From an uncultured Clostridia bacterium (GTDB lineage Bacteria > Bacillota > Clostridia > Oscillospirales > Butyricicoccaceae), in assembly GCA_944381055.1 (NCBI GenBank), contig CALWJQ010000036.1, forward strand, positions 1 through 39,434: a stretch of 39,434 bases of DNA, given 5' to 3'. Position numbers and translations under genes: made by a program. Shown here in pieces: positions 23,125 to 31,823 of the stretch; positions within the stretch are counted from its first letter, which is position 1; the number at the start of each line of letters is the position of its first letter. Under the pieces are notes generated by a model. It saw only the letters and a list, made by a program, of their open reading frames with translations, did not search any database and had not been told where the DNA came from.

Positions 23125-25116
23125 ATGAAACGTTTTACCGCAGAAACTTTTGCGGGTTACCGCTATCCGTCCAGCCCGCTCATTTCGCCTGACGGCAAAT
23201 TGACGGCTTTTGTCCTGACCGAGACCGATCTCGAACACAACTGCTACCGCGCCGACCTGTGGGTGCTGGACAACGCGTCGGGCAGCGTCCGCCGCCTGAC
23301 GGCGCAGGGCGACGCCTTTGCCTTTGCCTGGACGCCGGACGGCCGGCTGGTCTTTCCCGCGCGGCGCGGCGAAGAACTGAAGGCCGCCCGTGAAGCAGGG
23401 AAGATGCTGACCCGGTATTTTGTCATCGACCCGCGCGGCGGCGAAGCAGAGTTCCTGTGCGCTTTGCCCATCGAGGGCGGCGCGCCCCACATCCTTTCTG
23501 ACGGGCAGTGGGCCGTGACGGGCAAAGTCGATTTGAACCGTCCCGATTTTGACGCCCTGTCGGGCAAAGAACGTCAAAAGGCGCTCAAGGACTATCTGGA
23601 TCCCTGCTGCCGTGTGTTTGACGAGGTGCCGTGGTGGTCCAACGGCAACGGCGACGTCAGCGGAATCCGGACGGCGCTCTACCTGTGCGACCCGGCGGCC
23701 GGCACGGCGCAGAAGGTGACGCCCGATCTCTTTAATGTGGTTACGCTGGACTGCGTCTGCGGCCGGGTTGTGTACACCGGCGAAGAGCGGCGCGGGCTGC
23801 AAAAGCGCAAGAGCGGGCTTTACCTGCTCGATCCGGCGACCGGCCAAAGCCGCGCGCTCATCGAGCCGGGTACATATACCATCCGCGCGACCATGCCGTT
23901 TGACGGCAATACCGTGTTTGTGCAGATGGCTGAAGAGGGCCAGCACACCTATTACAGCGGCGACCTGTACGCCGTCGACCTGGAATCGGGGGAAAAGCGC
24001 CGCCTGTGCGCGTTCGAGCACAGCCTGTTCGACGCTGTCAACACAGACGCCTATATGGGGAGCGGGCGCACAGACCGCCCTGACGGCGGCAAGCTGTGGG
24101 TCACGGTCGGCGACGGCGACGACTGCTGCCTGCGCACGCTGGACGCCGAAGGCCGCCTGTCAGACCGCCTTTGCAGCCCCGGCAGCGTGCAGTGCTTTGA
24201 TGTGCGCGGCGGGCGGGCTGTCCTTGCCGCGGCGCGCGGCAACCGCCTGACCGAGCTGTACAGCCTGGACGAAAACGGCTGCGAAAAGCAGCTGACCCAC
24301 TTTAACGACTGGGTGCTGGAAGAGTACGAGGTGTCTACGCCCAAGCCCCTGTCGTTCACCGACCACGAGGGCTTTGAAATCCACGGCTGGATCATGGAGC
24401 CGGCCGGGTATGAGCCGGGCAGAAAGTACCCCTGTATCCTCAATATCCACGGCGGGCCCAGCGGCGCTTACGGCGCGACGTTTTTCAACGAAATGCAGCT
24501 GTGGGCTTCACGCGGGTATTTCGTCATTTTCTGCAACCCGCGCGGCAGCTCGGGCCGCGGCCTGGCCTTTGCCGACCTTTACGGCAAGTACGGCGACACC
24601 GATTACAAAAACCTGATGCAGTTTACCGATGTGTGCCTGGAAAAGGTGCCTGATATTGACAAAGACAACCTGTGCGTGACGGGCGGCAGCTACGGCGGCT
24701 ATATGACCAACTGGATCATCGGGCATACCGACCGGTTCCGCGCCGCCTGCGCCCAGCGTTCGATTTCGGACTGGATCGCCTACCAGGGCACGTCGGATCT
24801 CGGTTCGTGGTTCAACATGAAAGAGCATGGGGCCGACATCGAACACAACATCGAGCTTTTGTGGGAAATTTCCCCCCTCAAGCACGCCGCCAACGCCAAA
24901 ACGCCGACCCTGTTTATCCATGCGGACGAAGATTACCGCTGCTATATGGTCCACGCTTACGAAATGTTCGTCGCGCTGCGCCGGCACGGCGTCGACAGCC
25001 GCATCGTCCTGTTCAGGGGCGAACACCACGGCCTGTCGCGCGGCGGCAAGCCGCAGGCCCGCGTGCGCCGTATGAACGAAATCGTCGACTGGATGGACGC
25101 GCATATCGAAAAATGA
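23125..25116 (+). CDS. S9-family serine peptidase (acylaminoacyl-peptidase/YuxL-like), copy 1
   Basis: A 663-residue prolyl-oligopeptidase-superfamily enzyme without signal peptide, so cytoplasmic. An N-terminal beta-propeller region of about 400 residues (repeated SPDGK/DLYAVDLESGEK-type blades) precedes an alpha/beta hydrolase domain. Catalytic residues: Ser522 in GGSYGG, Asp603 in HADEDYRC and His635 in GEHHGLSR, with NIHGGPSGAYG as the oxyanion segment. The ATG at 23125 is preferred over the one at 23119, because the GGAGG site touches the latter. It is the first of three consecutive paralogues; copies 1 and 2 are closest (both open with a YRYPSSPLISPDGKLTAFVL-like segment). Likely role: peptide or N-acyl-amino-acid turnover. 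Confidence 0.92.
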   Translation: MKRFTAETFAGYRYPSSPLISPDGKLTAFVLTETDLEHNCYRADLWVLDNASGSVRRLTAQGDAFAFAWTPDGRLVFPARRGEELKAAREAGKMLTRYFVIDPRGGEAEFLCALPIEGGAPHILSDGQWAVTGKVDLNRPDFDALSGKERQKALKDYLDPCCRVFDEVPWWSNGNGDVSGIRTALYLCDPAAGTAQKVTPDLFNVVTLDCVCGRVVYTGEERRGLQKRKSGLYLLDPATGQSRALIEPGTYTIRATMPFDGNTVFVQMAEEGQHTYYSGDLYAVDLESGEKRRLCAFEHSLFDAVNTDAYMGSGRTDRPDGGKLWVTVGDGDDCCLRTLDAEGRLSDRLCSPGSVQCFDVRGGRAVLAAARGNRLTELYSLDENGCEKQLTHFNDWVLEEYEVSTPKPLSFTDHEGFEIHGWIMEPAGYEPGRKYPCILNIHGGPSGAYGATFFNEMQLWASRGYFVIFCNPRGSSGRGLAFADLYGKYGDTDYKNLMQFTDVCLEKVPDIDKDNLCVTGGSYGGYMTNWIIGHTDRFRAACAQRSISDWIAYQGTSDLGSWFNMKEHGADIEHNIELLWEISPLKHAANAKTPTLFIHADEDYRCYMVHAYEMFVALRRHGVDSRIVLFRGEHHGLSRGGKPQARVRRMNEIVDWMDAHIEK

Positions 25117-25207
25117 TCGTCCCGGGCTCTGCCGGCGCGCCGGCGGGGCCGGCTGTATTGTAAAAACAGGCATTAAAATATCGCCCGACCGGGCAAGGAG
25201 GAGCTTT

Positions 25208-27205
25208 ATGAAACACTTCACCCCTGAGACCTTCCTGGACTACCGCTACCCCAGCAGTCCCCTGATCTCGCCTGACGGGAAGCTGACCGCTTTTGTTCTG
25301 CGCGAAGCGGATCTGGAAAAGAACAGCTACCCCGGCGACATCTGGGTGGCGGAAAACGAAACCGGCGCCGTACGCCGCCTGACGGCGCAGGGCGACGCGC
25401 TGTCGTTCGCCTGGATGCCCGACGGCAAGATCGTTTTTGCCGCTTCCCGCGGCAAGGCCGTTGAAAAAGCCAAAAAAGACGGCGCCGTGCTGACCCAGTA
25501 CTTTGTCATCGACCCGTACGGCGGCGAAGCGACCCCGCTGTGCGCCCTTCCGGTCAGCAAAGGCAGCGCGCCCCGCATCCTGCCCGACGGGCGCTGGCTG
25601 GTGAGCTCAAAAGTCGACCTCAACCGCCCTGACTTTGCAGCCATGGACGAAAAGGCGCGCAAGGCCGCGCTCGAAGAGTATGAAAACCCGCGCTACCGCT
25701 TGTTTGAAGAAGTGCCCTGGTGGTCCAACGGCAACGGCGACGTCAGCCGCCGCCGCGATTCGCTGTTTGTGTGCGATCCGGCCGCCGGCACGGCGCAAAA
25801 AGTGACCGACGATTACTTCGAGGTCGGCGCCGTCGACTCGGCTTTCGGCCGCGTCGTCTACACGGGCACCAAGTTTGACGCCATAATGCCCGTTTACAAC
25901 GGCCTGTACGCCCTGGACACCGCTACGGGCGAGAGCCGCGTGCTGATCGAGCCGGGTTCGTACCGCATCGGCCAGCCCAAGCTGATGGACGAAAAAACCG
26001 TTCTGGTCACACTGAAGAGCAAGGAAGCCCACCTGTATGCGCACGGCGATCTGTGGCTGGTCGACGCCGAGACCGGCGAAAAGACCCTTTTGACTGAATT
26101 CGACCGCAGCTTCGGCGGCGGCGCCATCAATTCGGACGCCCGCATGGGCGGCGGACAGACCCTGAAGCTCGACGGCGGCAAGCTGTATTACACCAGCAGC
26201 GAGGACAGCGACTGCTTCCTGCACTGGATCATGAAAGACGGCGCCCGTTCGGGCAGCCTGACCCAGCCGGGCAGCGTCGACTGCTTTGACGTCAAAGACG
26301 GCAAGGTCGTCATGGTCGCCATGCGCGGCAACTGCCTGCCCGAGCTGTACAGCCTGAGCGAAAACGGCGAGGAAAAGCAGCTGACCCACTTCAACGACTG
26401 GGTTGTCCAGGACTATGCGGTTTCGACCCCCAAGCCGCTCAACTTCACGGCGAGCGACGGTTTTGAAATCCACGGCTGGGTCATGGAGCCTGTCGGGTAT
26501 GAGCCGGGCAAAAAATACCCCGCTATTCTGCACATCCACGGCGGCCCGCGCACCGCGTTCGGCGCCGTTTTCCACAACGAGATGCAGCTGTGGGCGTCGC
26601 AGGGATATTTCGTTTTGTTCTGCAATCCGCGCGGCGGCGACGGCCGCGGCATGGCTTTTGCCGACCTTTTGGACAAATACGGCGACGTCGATTACAAAAA
26701 CCTGATGGAGTTTACCGACGAGTGCCTCAAACAATACCCGGACATCGACACGGGCAACGTCGGCGTGACGGGCGGCAGCTACGGCGGCTTTATGACCAAC
26801 TGGATCATCGGCCACACCGACCGCTTCAAGGCCGCGGCCTCGCAGCGTTCAATCGCCAACTGGATCACCTTTGAGGGCACAACCGACATCGGCTATCACT
26901 TCAACATGAGCCAGCACGGCACCCTGACCGAGCTCAACGCCGAACGCCTGTGGGAGCTGTCCCCCCTCAAGTACGCCTGCAATGCCAAAACCCCGACCCT
27001 GTTCATTCACTCTGACCAGGATTACCGCTGCTATATGGTCGAGTGCCTGCAAATGTTTACCGCGCTCAAGATGCACGGCGTCGAAAGCCGCGTCGCCCTG
27101 TTCAAGGGTGAAAACCACGAGCTGTCGCGTTCGGGCAGACCGCGTGCGCGCATCCGCCGCATGGAAGAGATCGTCGACTGGATGAACGGCCACCTGAAAG
27201 GATAA
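25208..27205 (+). CDS. S9-family serine peptidase, copy 2
   Basis: A 665-residue paralogue of copy 1 with the same layout: beta-propeller, then alpha/beta hydrolase. The triad is Ser524 (GGSYGGFMTNW), Asp605 (SDQDYRC) and His637 (GENHELSRSG, the classic form of the family), with HIHGGPRTAFG as the oxyanion segment. A separate ribosome binding site (aaggaggag, before 25208) is present. The 91-bp gap to copy 1 holds a GC-rich imperfect inverted repeat but no T-run terminator, so co-transcription is likely. Divergence from copy 1 is concentrated in the propeller, which gates substrate access; this suggests different peptide preferences (inference). Confidence 0.93.
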   Translation: MKHFTPETFLDYRYPSSPLISPDGKLTAFVLREADLEKNSYPGDIWVAENETGAVRRLTAQGDALSFAWMPDGKIVFAASRGKAVEKAKKDGAVLTQYFVIDPYGGEATPLCALPVSKGSAPRILPDGRWLVSSKVDLNRPDFAAMDEKARKAALEEYENPRYRLFEEVPWWSNGNGDVSRRRDSLFVCDPAAGTAQKVTDDYFEVGAVDSAFGRVVYTGTKFDAIMPVYNGLYALDTATGESRVLIEPGSYRIGQPKLMDEKTVLVTLKSKEAHLYAHGDLWLVDAETGEKTLLTEFDRSFGGGAINSDARMGGGQTLKLDGGKLYYTSSEDSDCFLHWIMKDGARSGSLTQPGSVDCFDVKDGKVVMVAMRGNCLPELYSLSENGEEKQLTHFNDWVVQDYAVSTPKPLNFTASDGFEIHGWVMEPVGYEPGKKYPAILHIHGGPRTAFGAVFHNEMQLWASQGYFVLFCNPRGGDGRGMAFADLLDKYGDVDYKNLMEFTDECLKQYPDIDTGNVGVTGGSYGGFMTNWIIGHTDRFKAAASQRSIANWITFEGTTDIGYHFNMSQHGTLTELNAERLWELSPLKYACNAKTPTLFIHSDQDYRCYMVECLQMFTALKMHGVESRVALFKGENHELSRSGRPRARIRRMEEIVDWMNGHLKG

Positions 27206-27209
27206 CAAT

Positions 27210-29165
27210 ATGAGTAAAAAAATAGAGATCCGTGATTTTTACGACTTTACGTTCCTGTCCAACATCTCGTTTTCGCCCGACGGCAAAAACGCCGTCTTCT
27301 TTACCCACCAGCCCGATGAAAAGAAAAACGCCTATAAGACCCGCCTGTGGCTGCTCGACGTTGATTCGGGCCAGATCAAGCCCATGACGGCCGGCTGCCA
27401 GGGCGGCAAGCTGGTGTGGCTGGACAACGAAAACGTCCTGTTCTCTTCGGTCACGCGCGACAAGGTCGAAAAGGGCCACACCCGGTTCTACCGCCTTCCC
27501 ATCACGGGCGGCGAAGCCACGCTGGCCTTTGACATTCCCGAAAGCGTCGAGGACATCCGCATGATTGACCGGACCCGGTACCTGGTTCTGTGCAAGACCG
27601 ACCTGGCCCCGGACACCGAAACCCGCGAGTTCCACGCCAAAAAGGGCGTCGACTACGAAATTTTTGACGAACTTCCCTTCTGGGCCAACGGCAAGGGCAT
27701 CGTCAACAAACGCCGCCGCACGGCCAAGATTTTTGACAGCGTGACCGGCGAGCTGACGGCGGTCACCGTCCCTGAATTCGATGTGGCGTCGGCCCGTCTC
27801 AGCCCGGGCCGCGACAAAATCCTGTACAGCGGCGCCGTGCCCCTTGACGGCCCCAAGCGCCGCCAGGGCGGGCTGTGGCTGTACGACATTGCGTCGCATG
27901 AAATCCGCACCCTTGTTCCCCAGGGCGACATGGGGGTCGGCAACATCTGCTTTATGTCGGGCCGCGTCTTCTTTACAGGCCAGAAAAACGAGTTCCCCGG
28001 CAAGAACCCCGGTTACTACACTGTCGACTTGCAGAGCGGTGAAGTGACCGAGCTGCCCTTCCCCGACGCCGAGGTCGGCGGCGGCACGGGCACAGACAGC
28101 ACCTACGGCGGCGGCCGTACAATGAAGTATTCGGTCGGCCGGATTTACATGCTGCGCGCCGTGCACGGCGACAACCAGCTGGTCTCGGTGGCGGCCGACG
28201 GCAGCACCGAAGTCCATATGGCCCGCGAAGGCAGCGTTTCGTGTTTTGACGTTTTCGGCCGCACCGTTTTGTTTGTCGGTATGCGCGACATGCGCCTGCC
28301 CGAACTGTATTCGCTCGACCTAGACACCGGCGAGCAGAAGCGCCTGAGCGGCTTTAACGAAGAGTTTTTCCAGACCCACGAGATCGTCCAGCCCGAGACC
28401 TTTACCTTTAAAAACAGCGACGGCTGGGAGCTCGACGGCTATGTCTTAAAGCCCGCCGGGTACGAGCCGGGCAAGAAGTACCCCGGCGTGCTCGAAATCC
28501 ACGGCGGCCCCAAAGCCATTTTCGGCACCGTTTACCACCACGAAATGCAGGTCCTGGCTTCGCGCGGGTACTTTGTCTTTTACACCAACCCGCGCGGCAG
28601 CGACGGCCGCGGCGAAGAATTCGCCAACATTACGGGCAAGCTGGGCACCATCGACTATCAGGACCTAATGGAGTTTACCGACGAGGTCGTGCGCCGTTAT
28701 CCCGACCTGGACGAAAACCGCATGGCCTGCTGCGGCGGCAGCTACGGCGGGTTTATGGTCAACTGGATGATCGGCCACACCGACCGCTTCCATGCCGCCT
28801 GCGCCCAGCGCTCGATCTCGAACTACATGTCCAAATGCCTGACCACCGACATCGGGTATTACCACAACCTGGCGCAGATGGGAACCGACCCGTGGAAGGG
28901 CTTTGACGCCATGTGGGAAAGTTCGCCCCTCAAGTGTGCGCACAAGGCGACCACCCCGACGCTGTTTATCCAGTCGTACGAAGACTACCGCTGCTGGCTG
29001 AGCGAGCCGCTGCAAATGTTTACCGCCCTGCGCCGCCACGGCGTCGACAGCCGCGTTGTCCTGTTCAAAGGCGAAAATCACGAGCTGTCGCGTTCGGGCA
29101 AGCCCAAAAACCGCATGAGCCGTCTGGAAGAGATCGCCGGATGGTTTGACAAGCACCTGAAATAA
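27210..29165 (+). CDS. S9-family serine peptidase, copy 3
   Basis: A 651-residue member of the same family, starting only 4 nt after copy 2. The triad is Ser511 (CGGSYGGFMVNWM), Asp592 (SYEDYRCW) and His624 (GENHELSRSG), with EIHGGPKAIFG as the oxyanion segment. It opens MSKKIEIRDFYDFTFLSNIS instead of the YRYPSSP form of copies 1 and 2 and is the most diverged of the three, so it is probably the older duplicate. No signal peptide. The gene ends at a strong terminator (29182-29213). Confidence 0.93.
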   Translation: MSKKIEIRDFYDFTFLSNISFSPDGKNAVFFTHQPDEKKNAYKTRLWLLDVDSGQIKPMTAGCQGGKLVWLDNENVLFSSVTRDKVEKGHTRFYRLPITGGEATLAFDIPESVEDIRMIDRTRYLVLCKTDLAPDTETREFHAKKGVDYEIFDELPFWANGKGIVNKRRRTAKIFDSVTGELTAVTVPEFDVASARLSPGRDKILYSGAVPLDGPKRRQGGLWLYDIASHEIRTLVPQGDMGVGNICFMSGRVFFTGQKNEFPGKNPGYYTVDLQSGEVTELPFPDAEVGGGTGTDSTYGGGRTMKYSVGRIYMLRAVHGDNQLVSVAADGSTEVHMAREGSVSCFDVFGRTVLFVGMRDMRLPELYSLDLDTGEQKRLSGFNEEFFQTHEIVQPETFTFKNSDGWELDGYVLKPAGYEPGKKYPGVLEIHGGPKAIFGTVYHHEMQVLASRGYFVFYTNPRGSDGRGEEFANITGKLGTIDYQDLMEFTDEVVRRYPDLDENRMACCGGSYGGFMVNWMIGHTDRFHAACAQRSISNYMSKCLTTDIGYYHNLAQMGTDPWKGFDAMWESSPLKCAHKATTPTLFIQSYEDYRCWLSEPLQMFTALRRHGVDSRVVLFKGENHELSRSGKPKNRMSRLEEIAGWFDKHLK

Positions 29166-29181
29166 ACCGCAAAAGCGCCCC

Positions 29182-29213
29182 AAAGCCCCCCGGAAGTCTT
29201 CCGGGGGGCTTTC
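29182..29213 (+). terminator. Terminator of the peptidase array
   Basis: Near-perfect palindrome agccccccggaag / cttccggggggct with A-rich left and TTT right flanks, shortly after the third peptidase stop. Confidence 0.85.
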
Positions 29214-29222
29214 TGACAAAAC

Positions 29223-29251
29223 TGGAAATTTGCTGTCCGCTGTGGTATACT
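29223..29251 (+). promoter_or_regulatory. Extended -10 promoter of the membrane-protein gene
   Basis: TGGAAA (29223-29228), 17 bp, then TATACT (29246-29251), preceded by TGTGG, giving the -16 extension TGTGGTATACT. Confidence 0.65.
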
Positions 29252-29279
29252 GGTTTTATCTTATCGAGGGAGGCCAATC

Positions 29280-30122
29280 ATGGGAAAAGGGAAGCGCAGC
29301 AAAACCGCCCCCGGATTTGGGAAAAAACTGCTTGAGCAGGCCCGCCGCGATAAAAAGGCTTTTGCCATTTATTTTATCCTGCGGCTGATTGTGCTGGTCT
29401 CGGCTGTCCTGGCCTTTATCCGCGGCGATTACGAAAGCCTGTTTTTCTGCGTGCTGACGCTGGTGTTGTTTCTGCTGCCCAGCCTGGTCGAGCTCAGCCT
29501 GCGCATCGACCTGCCGACATCGCTTGAAATCATTATTTTTCTGTTCATTTTTGCCGCCGAAATCCTGGGCGAACTGCAGGCGTACTATGTGCGCTTTGCT
29601 TTCTGGGACACCATGCTGCACACGGTCAACGGCTTTTTGTGCGCGGCCATCGGCTTTGCCCTGATCGACATCATGAACCGCAGCGAACGGTTTTCACTCA
29701 AGCTGTCGCCGCTGTACGTCGCTGTGGCCGCCTTCTGCTTTTCCATGACCATCGGCGTTCTGTGGGAGTTCTTTGAATTCGGCATGGACGTATTTTTCCA
29801 GACCGACATGCAAAAGGACTTTGTCGTCCATCGCATTTCATCGGTTTCCCTGGATCCTACCAAGTCCAACCACCCCGTGGTCATCGACAATATCACCGAC
29901 GTCGTGGTCAACGGGCAGAGCCTCGGCCTGGGCGGATACCTGGACATCGGGCTTATTGACACCATGAAAGATCTGCTCGTCAACTTCGTCGGGGCTGTCG
30001 TATTTTCGATCATCGGGTTTTTCCATGTCCGCTCGCGCGGCCACGGCCGGGTTGCCAGCCAGTTTATCCCCCGCGTCGAAACAGAACCGCAGGACGGGCA
30101 AGGCCAACAGGACAAACAATAA
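29280..30122 (+). CDS. Polytopic membrane protein (DUF2238/YjdF-like)
   Basis: A 280-residue membrane protein with about six or seven hydrophobic segments: a basic N-terminus (GKGKRSKTAPGFGKK), IYFILRLIVLVSAVLAFI, SLEIIIFLFIFAAEILGEL, and the segments FWDTMLHTVNGFLCAAIGFA and GVLWEFFEFGMD that resemble DUF2238/YjdF proteins. The C-terminus is polar and Gln-rich (QDGQGQQDKQ). A gaggg-type ribosome binding site precedes the ATG. It has its own promoter and terminator. Function unknown; the family assignment is from memory of its motifs and is moderately sure. Confidence 0.8.
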   Translation: MGKGKRSKTAPGFGKKLLEQARRDKKAFAIYFILRLIVLVSAVLAFIRGDYESLFFCVLTLVLFLLPSLVELSLRIDLPTSLEIIIFLFIFAAEILGELQAYYVRFAFWDTMLHTVNGFLCAAIGFALIDIMNRSERFSLKLSPLYVAVAAFCFSMTIGVLWEFFEFGMDVFFQTDMQKDFVVHRISSVSLDPTKSNHPVVIDNITDVVVNGQSLGLGGYLDIGLIDTMKDLLVNFVGAVVFSIIGFFHVRSRGHGRVASQFIPRVETEPQDGQGQQDKQ

Positions 30123-30127
30123 AACGC

Positions 30128-30162
30128 AAACCCGGCCGTCCGAAACGGACGGCCGGGTTTTT
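30128..30162 (+). terminator. Terminator of the membrane-protein gene
   Basis: Twelve-bp perfect stem cccggccgtccg / cggacggccggg, loop aaa, tail ttttt, preceded by aaa. The stretch 30163-30304 after it holds nothing recognised. Confidence 0.92.
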
Positions 30163-30304
30163 AGATCCGCGATGCCGTAAAAGCGGCGCTGCGCGCCGCA
30201 GCCCGCCCATGACGGCACAACGGCGTTATCTCTGCACAGAAAGTCGCCGGGCCGGAATCCGACGTCGGCGGCCGACTGCCGCAGTGCGATTTGCCGGGTT
30301 TCCG

Positions 30305-31060
30305 TCATTCTTTTTCTGACCCCTTGTCCCCGCGCAGGCGATGCTGTTCGTGCTGCCAGGCCAGGCGCGCCTGCGCTTCATCCATGGGCCGGACGCCGCC
30401 GCCGCGCGCCGCAGCCGGACGGCCGACAAAACGCCGCCAGTCGCCGGCGGCGCGGTCCGCTTCGTGCTGGACGGCGCTGACAAAGCAAACGGCGCGCCCC
30501 ACAATCCGGACGCGCCCCTGATCGGCGCCGGACAGAGCCAGATCGGGGATCAGCGGGTTTTCCGCCCGCAGCGTCAGGCGGTCGGGCACGCGGTACACCG
30601 TCCTGAGCATCGGCACGCCGTCGAGCAGCACCGCAGCAATTTCGCCGTTGCGGACATCCTGGCAGCGGACGAATACAATGTCGCCGTCAAAAATGCGAAC
30701 ATTGGCCATGTCGCTGCCCCGGCAGCGCAGGGCAAAGTCAGCCTGCTGAAAGGGCGGCGGGGCAATGTACTCTTCGATATTCCGCTGATCGAGCAGCGAT
30801 CCGCCGGTCAAAACGTCCCGAATCAGCGGAAGATAGCCGGCAGGCGGGCAGTCGTCCCCGTCTTCCCATCCCATCAGCCACGCGGGGGTCGTGTGCAGCA
30901 GCCGCGCCAACGGTTCGAGCAATGTGCTGGGGAGTTTTTCAATTTCCCCTTTTTCATAGCGGTACATGGTGGCGACCGACACCCCCAGCTGATCGGCTGT
31001 CTCCGGAACGGTCAGCCCCAGCTGCAACCGCCGCTTTTTGATGCGTTCCCCTGTTGTCAT
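30305..31060 (-). CDS. XRE-type HTH regulator with S24 (LexA/CI-like) domain lacking the protease dyad
   Basis: A 251-residue repressor-type protein. The N-terminal XRE helix-turn-helix (residues 3-60: GERIKKRRLQLGLTVPETAD, LGVSVATMYRYEKGEIEKLP) is joined to a C-terminal S24 domain (DFALRCRGSDMANVRIFDGD, then IVFVR). In active S24 proteins the motif is GDSM and a Lys follows in the DG-x-x-x-(V/L)-K strand. Here it reads G115-S-D-M118, so Asp117 sits where the nucleophile Ser should be, and Arg153 (DGVPMLRTVYR) replaces the Lys. It is thus probably not self-cleaving. About 60 extra Arg-rich residues follow the S24 fold. The ATG at 31060 is favoured by an AAAGGGG site. It is divergent from a small Cys-rich gene, with a shared regulatory region. 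Confidence 0.85.
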   Translation of the reverse strand: MTTGERIKKRRLQLGLTVPETADQLGVSVATMYRYEKGEIEKLPSTLLEPLARLLHTTPAWLMGWEDGDDCPPAGYLPLIRDVLTGGSLLDQRNIEEYIAPPPFQQADFALRCRGSDMANVRIFDGDIVFVRCQDVRNGEIAAVLLDGVPMLRTVYRVPDRLTLRAENPLIPDLALSGADQGRVRIVGRAVCFVSAVQHEADRAAGDWRRFVGRPAAARGGGVRPMDEAQARLAWQHEQHRLRGDKGSEKE

Positions 31061-31137
31061 GGCGGCAAACACCCCTTTCTGCGCAGCTGTTTTCAAAAAT
31101 GCGAGAAAAAACGGAGAATCGAACGAGGAAAAAACGC

Positions 31138-31179
31138 TTGACGAAAATCATTTATGAGATTAAAATATAGTCATCAAAT
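31138..31179 (+). promoter_or_regulatory. Promoter with candidate repressor operator
   Basis: TTGACG (31138-31143), 17 bp, then TAAAAT (31161-31166) reads toward the small Cys-rich gene. Half sites atttatga (31150-31157) and tcatcaaat (31171-31179) form an imperfect inverted repeat across the -10. This position fits autoregulation by the divergent XRE-S24 protein, which is inference. Confidence 0.55.
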
Positions 31180-31203
31180 CGCAAAAAAGAAAGGAGATCC
31201 CAT

Positions 31204-31344
31204 ATGAAGCCTTCCCCTTGCGAGAGCTGCCGCCGTCAGGGCGGCTGCGCCGTAATGGCCTGCGAATGCTGGCGGCAGTGGTTTGCCACAGAATGGCAGG
31301 CTGTCAGATCCGGCATTTTAAACCGAGGCCAGCCGGGCCGGTGA
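31204..31344 (+). CDS. Tiny Cys-rich protein, unknown function
   Basis: A 46-residue product, MKPSPCESCRRQGGCAVMAC and onward, with five Cys in the first 22 residues (C6, C9, C15, C20, C22) and a Trp-rich stretch (CWRQWFATEWQ). The Cys spacing suggests a metal-binding knuckle. An excellent ribosome binding site (aaaggagat, just before 31200) and a clear upstream promoter support expression. Small proteins of this look are frequent beside phage-type repressors. The stop codon abuts the stop of the convergent ComFB-like gene. Confidence 0.68.
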   Translation: MKPSPCESCRRQGGCAVMACECWRQWFATEWQAVRSGILNRGQPGR

Positions 31345-31623
31345 TCATTCTTCGCGGTCGTGGCGCGGACTGCGCGCAACAACTTTTGCGGCTTCGCTGA
31401 CAGCCGCGACCACGTCGGCATGTGACTGCATCTCATAGCTTTGCAGTTTGACCATCATACGGCCTTTGTGGGTGGATACATAGTGCGGCGGCAGATGGTT
31501 AAGCGCATAGGCGACAACGTCAGTTTTGCAAATATCGCAGCAGCATCCGCCGCCCGACCGCATAATGGCGTCGACTTCCTGCAGCACAATGTCCTCCATC
31601 AGGTTGTGGTATTCCAGGCTCAT
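31345..31623 (-). CDS. ComFB-family (late competence development) protein
   Basis: A 92-residue protein of the ComFB family. It shows MSLEYHNLMEDIVLQEVDAI, then CCCDICKTDVVAYALNHLPP with the clustered Cys, and HYVSTHKGRMMVKL, all typical. In Bacillus subtilis comFB lies in the comF operon but is not essential for DNA uptake; cyanobacterial homologues bind cyclic dinucleotides. Here there is no competence operon around. An ATG at 31623 is used; an in-frame TTG at 31629 is the alternative. Its role in this organism is not known. Confidence 0.85.
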   Translation of the reverse strand: MSLEYHNLMEDIVLQEVDAIMRSGGGCCCDICKTDVVAYALNHLPPHYVSTHKGRMMVKLQSYEMQSHADVVAAVSEAAKVVARSPRHDREE

Positions 31624-31765
31624 TGGCAATAATCCCCTTTACACGCGGTTATGGTGGGTTTATTATACCGCATCTTTCGCAAAATGGCAAACCCTCTCGC
31701 CACATGCACACAGGGATGCGAAGCCAGTGGAACCGCGGCGGCCTTCCACAAGGCTCGGGATAAGC

Positions 31766-31795
31766 TTGTGTATTTGCCCGCAGCTGCGATATAAT
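31766..31795 (+). promoter_or_regulatory. Promoter of the bile salt hydrolase gene
   Basis: TTGTGT (31766-31771), 18 bp, then a perfect TATAAT (31790-31795), about 28 bp before the start codon. The -35 is weak. Confidence 0.6.
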
Positions 31796-31823
31796 AAGAG
31801 CAAAAATGACGGGAGGCGCGCTT

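Noticed and set aside
25117..25207. GC-rich inverted repeat between peptidase copies 1 and 2 considered as a terminator
   Set aside because: No T-run follows on the plus strand, and the next gene has the same direction, so termination is not supported.
25607..28217. Minus-strand frames of 402 and 371 codons opposite peptidase copies 2 and 3
   Set aside because: The analogous antisense frames recur opposite the paralogues because the coding strands are similar, not because they are genes.
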